Origin: Eggerthella sp.
GTDB taxonomy: Bacteria; Actinomycetota; Coriobacteriia; Coriobacteriales; Eggerthellaceae
Length of the DNA: 64,000 nucleotides
Direction: 5' to 3'
NCBI GenBank assembly: GCA_030540085.1
Contig: JAUNWY010000006.1
Location: forward strand, 45,716 to 109,715
Numbering within the stretch: position 1 is the stretch's first letter; each line of letters begins with the position of its first letter. The position numbers and the translations under genes are program-made. Positions 8,457 through 17,951 of the stretch are shown in pieces. The notes under the pieces are model-generated. The model was not told the DNA's origin, did no database searches, and was given only the letters and a program-made list of their open reading frames with translations.

Positions 8457-8687
8457 CTACTCGTATTCGGAGGTCTCGATGATTTCCAGGCTGTCTACCT
8501 TGATGCATGCCTCGTTGCCTTCGTCATCCATATACCAGCAGTAGCGTCCTTGCGCGTCTTCAGTGAAGGAAAGGACGTCCCAGGCAAGGTAGAGGCGGGC
8601 GTTTTCTCGAGTGGGTTCGATGTCGGCAAGCTCCAGCACGTAAAGCGCTGCTTTGGTTTGCTGTTCGTCTAGTTCGTCGAAAGTCAT
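8457..8687 (-). CDS. Small acidic hypothetical protein
   Basis: A 76-aa acidic protein that I do not recognise. It is supported as a real gene by TAAGGAGCACCT immediately before the ATG (spacing 5-6 nt) and by being the only open frame between two terminator structures. Composition is rich in Glu, Asp and Tyr, with WDVLSFTED and YCWYMDDEGN segments that suggest a small folded cytosolic domain. No signal peptide, membrane segment or metal motif is seen. It lies downstream of the cupin gene on the same strand, separated by a hairpin. Confidence 0.7.
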   Translation of the reverse strand: MTFDELDEQQTKAALYVLELADIEPTRENARLYLAWDVLSFTEDAQGRYCWYMDDEGNEACIKVDSLEIIETSEYE

Positions 8688-8711
8688 AGGTGCTCCTTAG
8701 CGGATAAAGCA

Positions 8712-8743
8712 GAGCCCCGACATGGAATAGCCATGTGGGGCTC
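8712..8743 (-). terminator. Hairpin between the cupin gene and the 76-aa ORF
   Basis: GAGCCCCGACATGG and CCATGTGGGGCTC pair with one bulged base and a 5-nt loop. On the minus strand a weak T-rich stretch (TGCTTTATC) follows, so it probably ends the cupin transcript. Confidence 0.6.
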
Positions 8744-8801
8744 GAATGGGCTGCTTCTATTATAGGTGCAGTTGCATTGCTAGGTGGCGGTAGCGAAATC
8801 G

Positions 8802-9149
8802 CTATTCGCTCTTTTGGATAACGGCAACAAAGCTCAACGTCTCATTGCCAGAGTTCAAGATGCCATGGAAGCTTCCGTCGGGGCAATAGAGCACATCGCC
8901 CTTTTCGACGTGGTATTCGACGTCGTTTTCGGTGTACGTTGCGCTGCCTGCGGTAATGAAGTACATTTCCGAATCGCCCACATGCTGATGGATGCCAATC
9001 GAGCAGCCCGGCTCAAGCGAGATTTGCGCTACATAGCTGCAAATTCCACCGAGTTGATCTCCTTCAAGCAAGCGGTCGCGCTGCATCCTGCCGATACCGC
9101 CTTCTACCTGTTCTGCATATTGCGGTGTGCGGTTATTGAAAACGGGCAT
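8802..9149 (-). CDS. Cupin-2 domain protein
   Basis: A single-domain cupin of 115 aa. Both cupin motifs are present: motif 1 GCSIGIHQHVGDSEMYFITAG (His, His and Glu metal ligands, about residues 48-68) and motif 2 GDVLYCPDGSFHGILN (third His, about residues 84-99). The protein probably binds a divalent metal in a small beta barrel; its substrate cannot be told. A very strong GAGGAGG lies 5 nt before the ATG. It stands alone, transcribed leftwards, divergent from the glycosyltransferase at 9.4 kb. Confidence 0.88.
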   Translation of the reverse strand: MPVFNNRTPQYAEQVEGGIGRMQRDRLLEGDQLGGICSYVAQISLEPGCSIGIHQHVGDSEMYFITAGSATYTENDVEYHVEKGDVLYCPDGSFHGILNSGNETLSFVAVIQKSE

Positions 9150-9429
9150 AACATCCTCCTCGTTACTATGACCCTCCTGGTTTCCATTATATTCCGTTGA
9201 TTTGTGGAGGCGATATGCAGGAGGCGTGATGATGTGAAGGGAAAATGACCCAATAGGTGCGTTTTGTCGGGTTGGGGAATGAGCGTGCGCCAGCTGGCTT
9301 CAAAAGCGTCTATAATCCCGAAAGCAAGAAAACGCCTACGGGTGTAGGTTGTCATGCGCCAAAACAACGGCGTTTTGGCTTTATTGGGGTTCGCAGTTTT
9401 CGTTCGCGAACATTGGAAAAGGAGCATTG

Positions 9430-10749
9430 GTGCTAGACCAGTTTTTTTCGTCCCTCTCGTTTGTGGACATCTTTAACTTCTGCGTCTTCCTCGTGTTCTC
9501 TGTTTGCTACGTGTATCAGATTTTCTACGTATTCGTAACGCTTACGAAGAAGCCGCCGCAACTGACAGCGAAGAAGAATCATCGTTATGCGGTTATCGTT
9601 GCCGCTCGAAACGAAAATGCCGTTATTGGCGACCTTATTCACAGCATTCGCGTGCAGAACTATCCGCAAGAACTTATCGACATCTTTGTTGTTGCCGATA
9701 ACTGCACTGATAATACGGCTGCCGTTGCCCAGGAAGCTGGCGCCATCGTGTTCCCCCGTTTCAACAAGGAGCATATCGGCAAGGGTTACGCCCTTGATTA
9801 CGGTTTTTCCTGTATCCGCCAGCACTACAGCGAAAATGAATACGAGGCATACTTTGTGTTCGACGCTGACAATGTGCTTGACGTGAACTACTTCCGCGAA
9901 ATGAACAAGACTTTCGACAACGGTGCGGTTGCCTCGACCAGTTACCGCAACTCGAAAAATTACGGCTCCAACTGGATTACCGCAGGTTATGCCGTATGGT
10001 TCATGCGTGAGGCGAAATACCTTTCTCAAGCTCGTCTTACCTTGGGAACCAGCTGCGCAGTTTCGGGCACGGGCTTCTTCATCAGCGCGAAGATCATCGA
10101 TGAGATGGGCGGCTGGAAGTACCATATGCTCACCGAGGATATCGAATTCTCCACTGCCTCTATCGTTCGTGGCCGTCGAATTTCCTACACCCCAACAGCT
10201 ATGCTCTACGACGAGCAGCCGCTGACATTCCGCGACTCGTGGAACCAGCGCTTCCGTTGGGCAAAGGGCTTTTACCAGGTGTTCTTTGGGTATGGCGGGA
10301 AGCTGGTCAAGGGTATTTTCACCAACCCCAAGGGTTCTCGCTTCGCATGCTACGACATGTTGATGACCATCTGCCCGGCCATGCTGCTGACCATTATCAC
10401 CATTGCATTCAATGCGATTATCGCCGTGCTGGGCGTTACCGGCGTAATGTCGACGGGCGTCATGATCACCTCTTCGCTTTCCTCGATCTTCTTCTGCCTC
10501 TTCAACTTCACGCTCTTCATGTTCATGTTCGGTGCGCTCACCACGTTTACCGAATGGGACAACATCCATGCACCTGCGCGTAAGAAGATCTTCTACATGT
10601 TCACCTTCCCGTTGTTCATGATCACCTACATTCCTATTGCGTTGGTTGCCCTGGTCAAGAAGGCTTCTTGGAAACCCATTCAGCACAGCATCTCGGTTGA
10701 CGTTCAAGAGTTTGCGCAGGCCAACGCCAAAGACGCCGATCGCATCTAG
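9430..10749 (+). CDS. Membrane-bound processive family 2 glycosyltransferase
   Basis: A GT2-fold enzyme of 439 aa with one N-terminal membrane helix (about residues 12-38) and several C-terminal helices (about residues 315-420). Catalytic features are VIVAARNENAVIG, the DxD-type FDADN, the acceptor-site TEDIEFS and the QRFRWAKG motif (QxxRW) typical of processive synthases such as hyaluronan or poly-N-acetylglucosamine synthases. The polymer made is unknown. GTG 9430 is preferred over an upstream frame extension because AAAAGGAGC lies 5 nt before it. It is monocistronic, ending in a strong terminator. Confidence 0.88.
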   Translation: MLDQFFSSLSFVDIFNFCVFLVFSVCYVYQIFYVFVTLTKKPPQLTAKKNHRYAVIVAARNENAVIGDLIHSIRVQNYPQELIDIFVVADNCTDNTAAVAQEAGAIVFPRFNKEHIGKGYALDYGFSCIRQHYSENEYEAYFVFDADNVLDVNYFREMNKTFDNGAVASTSYRNSKNYGSNWITAGYAVWFMREAKYLSQARLTLGTSCAVSGTGFFISAKIIDEMGGWKYHMLTEDIEFSTASIVRGRRISYTPTAMLYDEQPLTFRDSWNQRFRWAKGFYQVFFGYGGKLVKGIFTNPKGSRFACYDMLMTICPAMLLTIITIAFNAIIAVLGVTGVMSTGVMITSSLSSIFFCLFNFTLFMFMFGALTTFTEWDNIHAPARKKIFYMFTFPLFMITYIPIALVALVKKASWKPIQHSISVDVQEFAQANAKDADRI

Positions 10750-10811
10750 GGGCTCTTTACGGGTCGGCGCGGTTTGCGTCCCCAACTCCTTTTTGCTCTA
10801 GCGGATCCAAG

Positions 10812-10845
10812 ACAGCCAGACGATATCGTCTGGCTGTTTTTTTTT
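10812..10845 (+). terminator. Strong terminator after the glycosyltransferase
   Basis: A perfect 13-bp palindrome (ACAGCCAGACGAT and its complement) is followed by nine T. It lies between convergent genes. Confidence 0.95.
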
Positions 10846-10864
10846 GCCGTTCTGCGCGGTGGGC

Positions 10865-11626
10865 TTATGCTCTGATGAAAGTAACCGCATAGATCTCCTT
10901 CGCGCCCGCTGCCCGCAGGGTGTTTCCGGCGGTGAAGAGGGTTGCCCCTGTGGTGAATACATCGTCGATCAATACGATGCGGGGCATGATGCCCAAACGT
11001 GCTTTGAGGGCATTTCCGCAGGGAAGTGCCCCATTTGGTTCGAGATCGAACGATCCAACCATGTTGGCAAGCCTTTGTCTTGCGTCAAGTTCGCGTTGGT
11101 CGCGGCGGGGGTTCGCTCGGAGAAGGGGAGTAAGGGGCATTCCGGTTATGTGAGATAGCTCAGCTCCGATAAGCGAAATGTGATCGAACCCGCGCTCTCG
11201 GACGGCGCTGGTGCGCGCGGGTATGGGGACGAGCGCAGCTCCTGCTTGCCAGGAGGGCGGAAGAACATTTGCCATATGGTGGGCAATTATCTCTGAAAGC
11301 TGTTGCTCTCCGCGATCTTTGAAAACGGTTACGATGCGCTTTGTTTCCGGTGAAAGCAATACCGTAGAAACGCAGCCGTCGAGGGGAAAGCGTGACAGTC
11401 CCTTCCAATTCAGGGTTTGCTGATTGCATTCGCAGCATATACCGCGTCCCCAGGGCGCTCCGCATAGGGGGCATGCTAAAAGCTGATCGAGGTAGGGCAA
11501 TTCTCGTGAGCATTTACTGCAAAGCGCTACTCCCGGCACATCGCAGATAACGCACCGGGTTTGCCAAACGGCTTCCGAGAGTCCGAGCTGAAGGAGCTTT
11601 AGCGAGCCTTTGATTTCCGCGAGCAC
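10865..11626 (-). CDS. comF: ComF family phosphoribosyltransferase-like protein
   Basis: A ComF-type protein (253 aa), related to ComFC, used in DNA uptake by competent bacteria and in GntX-like roles elsewhere. The N-terminal zinc ribbon has CVIC...CSKC and CPLC...CCEC pairs (about residues 25-66). The C-terminal PRTase domain carries the PRPP-binding loop IVLIDDVFTTGATL (about residues 215-228). RERGFDH is also conserved. No comFA or other competence gene lies nearby, so its role here is open. Transcribed leftwards and convergent with the glycosyltransferase. Confidence 0.9.
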   Translation of the reverse strand: MLAEIKGSLKLLQLGLSEAVWQTRCVICDVPGVALCSKCSRELPYLDQLLACPLCGAPWGRGICCECNQQTLNWKGLSRFPLDGCVSTVLLSPETKRIVTVFKDRGEQQLSEIIAHHMANVLPPSWQAGAALVPIPARTSAVRERGFDHISLIGAELSHITGMPLTPLLRANPRRDQRELDARQRLANMVGSFDLEPNGALPCGNALKARLGIMPRIVLIDDVFTTGATLFTAGNTLRAAGAKEIYAVTFIRA

Positions 11627-12095
11627 TTCATCCTTCTTTCTGATGCTGCCTTATATTGCGGCCTTGGCGATGTGGCCGGGCCGTCAGTGACCCTGTCGTC
11701 GTAGCTGACGTGCGGGCTTTTTGTCTGGCTCCAGTAACGACTATGATCGGTAGGTGCGAAACAATTGCGAAGGATATGGGAAAAGCATGCGCAAGAAGCC
11801 GATCAAGTTGCCTGTTCTGCTAGACTAGGAATGCTCTATCCAGGTCTGTGGTTGCGGTTTTTCCTAGTCCAAGGCAGATGCGGTCAAAAGGATCCACGTA
11901 AGTTATCGGCTTTCCGAAACGAGCATGGCGCATCCTAGAGGTAAGACGTACCGTTCGGGTTTTAATGCAGCATAGGGTTGCACGAACGAGAGGGCGACGT
12001 CCGCTTTGCGGGCTTGGTTCCAGTATGCGAGTGTGGGGTCAAAGACCAGGTCAGCTGGAAGAGCGTTAGTATCGGTACCAAGAAGGGAAGCCTCG
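11627..12095. other. Intergenic stretch with a possible decayed coding remnant
   Basis: This is 469 nt between comF and the lipoprotein gene. No complete gene is supported. On the minus strand, 11903 to about 12090 reads as an open frame with protein-like composition (for example FDPTLAYWNQARKADVALSF), but it runs into the lipoprotein coding region and has no start or Shine-Dalgarno. It may be a gene remnant. Nothing else recognisable was seen. Confidence 0.3.
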
Positions 12096-13100
12096 ATGAA
12101 ACGCGCATCGATTCTCGTTGTCACGTTGGTGATGGCGCTGTCCATGGCGGTGGCTTTATGCGGCTGCACGTCGAACAATTACACGCCCCAGGCGAAGGAG
12201 CAGACGATCAGCAATTCTGCCCTCAAGTCTTCTGGCACGTTGCGCGTGGGCGTAAACGCGTCCAATGCCCCCTACGCTGCGGAGTCTTCCGGCAGCATCG
12301 TTGGCATCGACGTCGATATCGCGGCTGCTCTTGCTGACGAACTGGGCCTGAAGCTCGAATTAGTGGATGTTGGATCCTCGGTGGACACTGCCTTCACCAA
12401 GGATAACGTTGACATTGTCATGGGTGTTACGAAGTCGAATTCCGCATATTGGATGTCCGATTCGTACATGAGCTCTGCGGTAGCTTTGTTCTCGCTTACC
12501 CAGAACGCCACGGCTCCCACCCAATCTGGTTCATTTTCTGTAGCAGCGCAGTCTTCTTCCATGAGTGCATGGGAAGTAACCGACCATTATGGTGAAAGCT
12601 GCCTGCGCAACAGCACCGATCTTCAGGGTGCCTTCGAATCGCTGCAGACTGGTTCGGTGAACTATGTAGCCGCTGATAGCACTATCGGTGCCTATGTGGT
12701 CCATTCTTCTTCGGTTGAGGCTTATCCAGTGGCGCTGCTGCAGGATCTTTCTTCCTATTGCGTTGCCGCTCCCACCACCAACGTGGAGCTGCAGAAAGCC
12801 GTGTCTGAGGCATTGAGCTCTTTGAAGAACGGCGGCGTAATCAGCGTTATCCAGAAGAAGTGGCTGGGCGACCAGGCCGATATCTCTGCGCTGAAGGTAA
12901 TCCAGTCCACAAAGAGCGAGTCTGACAGCGAAGATGCCGCTTCGACCGAAGCATCTGATTCTTCGAGCACTGGTTCTTCGAGCAGCACCGGATCGTCGAG
13001 CAGCTCCAGCTCATCAAGCTCGAGTTCTTCGAACTCCACCTCGGGTTCGACCGGCTCCAGCACGAAAAGTGGGAGCACTCAGAGCAGCTCCAACGATTAG
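12096..13100 (+). CDS. Family 3 (amino-acid type) ABC substrate-binding lipoprotein
   Basis: The protein has 334 aa. A signal peptide (KRASILVVTLVMALSMAVA) ends in a lipobox, LCGC, so it is probably a membrane-anchored lipoprotein. The body is an SBP_bac_3 domain: LRVGVNASNAPYA, GIDVDIAAALADELGLKLELV, VDIVMGVTKS and the C-terminal LKNGGVISVIQKKWLG. It probably binds a polar amino acid. The last 62 residues are a Ser/Thr-rich low-complexity tail. ATG 12096 has AAGAAGGGA 6-7 nt upstream; an in-frame upstream ATG at 12006 would bury the signal peptide. No permease or ATPase gene is adjacent. Confidence 0.88.
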   Translation: MKRASILVVTLVMALSMAVALCGCTSNNYTPQAKEQTISNSALKSSGTLRVGVNASNAPYAAESSGSIVGIDVDIAAALADELGLKLELVDVGSSVDTAFTKDNVDIVMGVTKSNSAYWMSDSYMSSAVALFSLTQNATAPTQSGSFSVAAQSSSMSAWEVTDHYGESCLRNSTDLQGAFESLQTGSVNYVAADSTIGAYVVHSSSVEAYPVALLQDLSSYCVAAPTTNVELQKAVSEALSSLKNGGVISVIQKKWLGDQADISALKVIQSTKSESDSEDAASTEASDSSSTGSSSSTGSSSSSSSSSSSSSNSTSGSTGSSTKSGSTQSSSND

Positions 13101-13147
13101 CGCGGGAAACAAAATAAAGGCGCTTTGTTGAAAAGGTGTCATAACGT

Positions 13148-13193
13148 AAACAAACGGAAGGCGGGTTACATCTCGCCTTCCGTTTGTTTTTAT
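13148..13193 (+). terminator. Terminator of the lipoprotein gene
   Basis: Perfect 16-bp arms (AAACAAACGGAAGGCG and its complement) enclose a 10-nt loop and are followed by TTATT. Confidence 0.92.
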
Positions 13194-13255
13194 TCTGGGT
13201 CATATAAGCTGATCCGCGTAGAGCGGAACCTATTTGTTGAATCAAGGAGCATCGC

Positions 13256-14476
13256 ATGAACGACCAAGGCAATTCCTCTGGTTCGCCCATTCCCCCTAAT
13301 GGATGGGGGAACCAGGGTGCAACCCCTCAGCAATCCGATACAGCAACGAAGAAGGCCCCTTCTCTTCTGAAGACGTTCCTCGTTGCTTTTGGCGGTGCCG
13401 CAGTTGCCTGTGCGCTGGTATTGGGTGTCTATTCTTTCATTCACCCCGCTTCATCCACGGTGCTGGGGGGCAGTGGCTCGGGGACGAACATCACGGTAAG
13501 CGGGGAAGACACAACGCTCGCCGAGGCGGTTTCTCAGAAATGCCTTCCTTCGGTGGTTAACATTGACGTGTATACCAAGCAGTCCAGCCAAACTATGATG
13601 GGCATGATGGGCCAGACGAGTGACGAGCTTGAAGAATCATCTCTTGGTTCGGGAATCATCCTGTCTTCCGATGGTTACATTCTGACTAACTATCACGTTA
13701 TCGAAGGCGCCGACCAGTTGAAGGTAAATGCTGGCGGTGAAGAGTACACCGCTCGGGTGGTGGGTGCCGATGAATCAAGCGACTTGGCGGTTCTGAAGAT
13801 CGATGCAACTGGCCTTACCGCCATCGAGGTAGGCTCCTCTTCCGATCTTACCGTGGGCGAATGGGTGATGGCAGTGGGCAGCCCCTTCGGTCTTGAGCAG
13901 TCTGTTTCTACCGGCATTGTTTCCGCTACTAGTCGTACCACGTCTGCTCTGAACGATTCCAGCAGTGGTTCCAGTGCTGTTTATACCAACATGATCCAGA
14001 CTGATGCCGCTATCAACCCGGGTAATTCTGGCGGTGCTTTGGTGGACAAGGACGGTAAGCTTATCGGCGTTAATACCCTTATCGCTTCCTCTTCTGGTTC
14101 CAGCTCGGGTGTTGGTTTCGCGATTCCCGTTGATTATGCGATGAATATTGCTCAGCAGATCATCGACGGGAAAACCCCTTCTCATGCACAACTCGGTATC
14201 ACCGGAACCACGGTTAACAGCCAGCTGGCAAAGCGATACAACCTGCCAGTTGAATCGGGTGCCTATGTGACAAGCGTGTCCGCTGGTTCTTCTGCCGCTA
14301 ATGCTGGCATTCAGGAAGGCGACATCATCACGAAACTGGGCGATACCGCCATCTCTTCTTCTTCTGATTTGGTGCTAGCGGTGCGCTCGCATAGCGTGGG
14401 AGACAGCGTTCAGGTGACCTTCAACCGAAATGGCCAGGAGAACACGGTTTCGGTAACGCTTGGCTCTGATTCATAA
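13256..14476 (+). CDS. HtrA/DegP-type serine protease with PDZ domain
   Basis: A membrane-anchored trypsin-like quality-control protease of 406 aa. A Gly/Pro/Asn-rich cytosolic N terminus (1-35) is followed by one membrane helix (about 38-62). The protease domain shows His147 (TNYHVIEG), Asp176 (ESSDLAVL) and Ser258 (NPGNSGG). One PDZ domain lies at about 305-400 (GAYVTSVSAGSSAANAGIQ, GDIITKLGD). It acts outside the membrane on misfolded proteins. A GGAGC Shine-Dalgarno precedes the ATG. It is monocistronic between two strong terminators. Confidence 0.94.
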   Translation: MNDQGNSSGSPIPPNGWGNQGATPQQSDTATKKAPSLLKTFLVAFGGAAVACALVLGVYSFIHPASSTVLGGSGSGTNITVSGEDTTLAEAVSQKCLPSVVNIDVYTKQSSQTMMGMMGQTSDELEESSLGSGIILSSDGYILTNYHVIEGADQLKVNAGGEEYTARVVGADESSDLAVLKIDATGLTAIEVGSSSDLTVGEWVMAVGSPFGLEQSVSTGIVSATSRTTSALNDSSSGSSAVYTNMIQTDAAINPGNSGGALVDKDGKLIGVNTLIASSSGSSSGVGFAIPVDYAMNIAQQIIDGKTPSHAQLGITGTTVNSQLAKRYNLPVESGAYVTSVSAGSSAANAGIQEGDIITKLGDTAISSSSDLVLAVRSHSVGDSVQVTFNRNGQENTVSVTLGSDS

Positions 14477-14502
14477 AACGTATTACGTAATAACTATTTT
14501 AA

Positions 14503-14551
14503 AAAACTCCCTGAACAATTCGGCGCTATGCTCTGGTTCAGGGAGTTTTTT
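14503..14551 (+). terminator. Terminator of htrA
   Basis: Arms AAAACTCCCTGAAC and GTTCAGGGAGTTTT (14 bp, 19-nt loop) with a T run. Confidence 0.93.
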
Positions 14552-14599
14552 TATGGGGCGGCACGTTAAGTGCGCTCTTGCCTAGGAAAGGGGAACTAT

Positions 14600-15478
14600 A
14601 TGTCTGAACGAATTACCGGCCACACTGAGCTCATCGGCTTGATGGCGTATCCAATCCGTCATTCCGCTTCGCCCGCCATGCACAACGAAGCGTTTGCAGA
14701 GCTCGGCTGCGACTATGCTTATCTTGCGTTTGAAGTTGGTGCCGACGAAATTGAAGCGGGCGTACAGGCAATCCGAACGCTTAAGATGCGCGGTTCCAAC
14801 ATCTCCATGCCCAATAAAACGTTAGTGGGTCAGTATCTCGATGAGCTTACGCCCGCTGCTCAAATGTGTGGTGCCGTTAATACGATCGTGAACGACAACG
14901 GCCACCTTACCGGTACTATTACTGATGGCGTTGGCTTTATGCAGGCCGCCGCTGACAACGGCATAAGTCCAGTGGGAAAGAAGATGACCATTGTGGGATG
15001 CGGTGGTGCCGGCACCGCAATTCAGATCCAGGCTGCCCTTGACGGCGTGAAAGAGCTTAGCATTTTCAACCGTAAGGACGAGTTCTACGAGCGCGGCGTT
15101 GAAACGGTGAAGAAGATCAATGAGCAAACCGATTGCAAGGCAACGCTGTATGATCTTGCCGATTTGGCGAAGCTGAAAGAGGAAATGGACTCCAGCTTTC
15201 TGTTCGCTAACGCAACCGGTGTGGGTATGAAGCCGCTTGAGGGCCAGTCGGTTGTTCCGGATAAGAGCTATTTCCATCCCGAGCTTAATGTTATCGACAT
15301 TATTTATGCGCCGCGCACCACCAAGTTGCGTCAGATGGCAAAAGAGGCTGGCTGCAAAACCATGAATGGTATGGGTATGATGTTGTTCCAGGGTTCTGCC
15401 GCCTTCGAATTGTGGACGGGCAGGCCTATGCCCATCGAGCACATGAAGGAAACGCTGGGTATTGACTACGATGAGTAG
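14600..15478 (+). CDS. Shikimate/quinate dehydrogenase, YdiB-like
   Basis: A shikimate dehydrogenase superfamily member of 292 aa. HSASPAMHN (substrate site) and the dinucleotide motif GCGGAGTA are present. The SMPNK loop (where AroE usually has TVPHK), NRKDEFYERG, GVGMKPLEGQS and GMGMMLFQGSAAFELWTG resemble E. coli YdiB, the NAD(P)-dependent quinate/shikimate dehydrogenase, more than AroE. ATG 14600 has GAAAGGGGAA upstream; an upstream in-frame ATG at 14570 has no site. It lies 21 nt before aroD, the same ydiB-aroD order as in E. coli. Whether it serves chorismate synthesis or quinate use is not settled. Confidence 0.9.
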   Translation: MSERITGHTELIGLMAYPIRHSASPAMHNEAFAELGCDYAYLAFEVGADEIEAGVQAIRTLKMRGSNISMPNKTLVGQYLDELTPAAQMCGAVNTIVNDNGHLTGTITDGVGFMQAAADNGISPVGKKMTIVGCGGAGTAIQIQAALDGVKELSIFNRKDEFYERGVETVKKINEQTDCKATLYDLADLAKLKEEMDSSFLFANATGVGMKPLEGQSVVPDKSYFHPELNVIDIIYAPRTTKLRQMAKEAGCKTMNGMGMMLFQGSAAFELWTGRPMPIEHMKETLGIDYDE

Positions 15479-15499
15479 TCTTAATAGTTAGGAGCGCAT

Positions 15500-16264
15500 A
15501 TGAAAACAGTTAACGCACGTGGGGTGGTTTTCGGCGAAGGCCGCCCGAAGATCATGACCTCTCTATGTGGCTCTGATGCTGCGGGAATGATAGAGCAGGC
15601 GCAGTTTGCGAAGACGCTTCCAGTGGATGTGCTTGAGTGGCGTATCGACTTTCTTGACGAAGCGTATGACGTTGATTCGATCGTTGATTGCGGCCGGAAA
15701 CTTCGTGCTGCAGTGGGCGAGGATACGCCCATTCTCATGACGTTCCGTACCGCAAAAGAGGGCGGGGAAAAATCGGTAGAGCCTGAGGCGTATGCCAATA
15801 TCAACATTGCGCTTGCCGAAAGCGGCATTGTCGATTTGATCGATGTTGAGGCATTCACGGGCGATGACGTGGTAGAACGCATTATCTCGGCGGCTCATGC
15901 GGCTGGGGTATTCGTAATTGCCTCGAACCACGATTTCGAGAAAACGCCTCCCAAGGAAGAAATCGTTTCCCGTCTGTGCAAGATGCAGGATCAAGGTGCC
16001 GACATCCTCAAGATCGCATTGATGCCGCAGTGTCGTGCGGACGTGCTTACCTTGATGGATGCCACGCGTGATATGTTCGAGAACCACACCGAGCACCCGC
16101 TTATCACTATGAGCATGGGCGGCATGGGCGTAGTAAGCCGCTTGGCTGGTGAATCGTACGGCAGTGCCGCAACATTTGGGGCGGCTGCGCAGGCGTCGGC
16201 TCCGGGTCAGGTTGGCATTGCCGATTTGGCGCAGGTGCTCGACATCGTCCACGCTGGTCTGTAA
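15500..16264 (+). CDS. aroD: Type I 3-dehydroquinate dehydratase
   Basis: Dehydrates 3-dehydroquinate to 3-dehydroshikimate through a Schiff base. Length is 254 aa, the normal family size. Active-site residues are visible: Glu46 and Arg48 (LEWRID), His144 (SNHDFEKTPP) and the Schiff-base Lys171 (DILKIALMPQ). The C-terminal MGGMGVVSRLAGESYGS loop is also typical. It is cotranscribed with the upstream YdiB-like gene and ends in a terminator. Other shikimate-pathway genes are absent from the window. Confidence 0.95.
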   Translation: MKTVNARGVVFGEGRPKIMTSLCGSDAAGMIEQAQFAKTLPVDVLEWRIDFLDEAYDVDSIVDCGRKLRAAVGEDTPILMTFRTAKEGGEKSVEPEAYANINIALAESGIVDLIDVEAFTGDDVVERIISAAHAAGVFVIASNHDFEKTPPKEEIVSRLCKMQDQGADILKIALMPQCRADVLTLMDATRDMFENHTEHPLITMSMGGMGVVSRLAGESYGSAATFGAAAQASAPGQVGIADLAQVLDIVHAGL

Positions 16265-16283
16265 ACAAGATGCTATGAGCTTT

Positions 16284-16313
16284 AAGGCTGCGGCGCAATG
16301 TCGCAGCCTTTTT
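16284..16313 (+). terminator. Terminator of aroD
   Basis: AAGGCTGCG and CGCAGCCTT (9 bp, 9-nt loop) followed by a T run. Confidence 0.88.
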
Positions 16314-16372
16314 GTGTTGCGTCCGAACGCGATGCGTGTTTTACGGTAATATGGCAAGGATACAGGCTATGA

Positions 16373-17104
<732 letters not shown>

Positions 17105-17170
17105 ACCAACTTTTATCGTGCCTGATTTACAGGCATCACAACAATACGAATCAAAGGGGAAGGACCCAAG

Positions 17171-17728
17171 ATGACCAAGGAAATCATGGATAAAGCAGCA
17201 GAGCGTATGGCAGGCGCTGAGCAGCAGCTGCTTTCCAACTTTGCTTCTGTTCGCACTGGCCGCGCTAGTGCCATGATCCTCGACCGTGTAAAGGCCGATT
17301 ACTATGGCGTTCCGACCCCTATCAACCAGATGGCTGCCATCAAAACGCCTGATGCCCACACCCTCGTTATCGAGCCGTGGGACAAGTCGGCTCTTGGCGG
17401 TATCGACCATGCTATCCAGGAGGCAAACCTGGGCGTTATGCCCAACAACGACGGTTCGGTAATCCGCCTTTCCTTCCCGCCTCTTACCGAGGAGCGTCGT
17501 AAGGAATTCGTAAAGGAATGCCGCGCCTACGCCGAGGAAAGCCGTGTGGCGGTACGCAACGCTCGCCGCGATGCCAACACCGCTGTTGAGAAGGCTGTAA
17601 AGAACGATGGTCTTCCCGAAGACGAACAGCGTCGTGCTGAGGCTGAAATCCAGAAGCTTACCGATGCTGCTATCGCCAAGATCGATGCTCATCTTGCTAA
17701 AAAAGAAGAAGAGTTGATGTCCATCTAG
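17171..17728 (+). CDS. frr: Ribosome recycling factor
   Basis: Splits post-termination ribosomes together with EF-G. The protein is 185 aa, the normal length, with the typical SVRTGRASAMILDRVKADYYG and PLTEERRKEFVKECRAYAEE segments of the three-helix bundle and the hinge to domain II. AAGGGGAAGGACC precedes the ATG. It lies 66 nt after pyrH. Confidence 0.96.
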   Translation: MTKEIMDKAAERMAGAEQQLLSNFASVRTGRASAMILDRVKADYYGVPTPINQMAAIKTPDAHTLVIEPWDKSALGGIDHAIQEANLGVMPNNDGSVIRLSFPPLTEERRKEFVKECRAYAEESRVAVRNARRDANTAVEKAVKNDGLPEDEQRRAEAEIQKLTDAAIAKIDAHLAKKEEELMSI

Positions 17729-17891
17729 CTTTGCCTCTCTTCTGAGGGCAAAGATATCCATGGGGCAGAGAACGCGCATTTCGCGCTGTCGATGATGCGG
17801 TAGGATTTCATTCGGGAAAGGCAACTCCAGGGTTGTCCCGTGCTTTCGCCGCTGTCATCGGTTTTTGCTGCCCTGATGATTTTGAATTTCT

Positions 17892-17921
17892 GCCCGTCAG
17901 TCCATCTGGCGGGCGTGTTTT
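17892..17921 (+). terminator. Terminator-like hairpin between frr and uppS
   Basis: GCCCGTCAG and CTGGCGGGC (9 bp with one G-U, 5-nt loop) are followed by GTGTTTT. A second hairpin without a T run lies at 17729-17753. Both may only attenuate read-through into uppS. Confidence 0.5.
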
Positions 17922-17951
17922 GCATGTGCGGGGTTTGCAAGGAGGAGCGGA

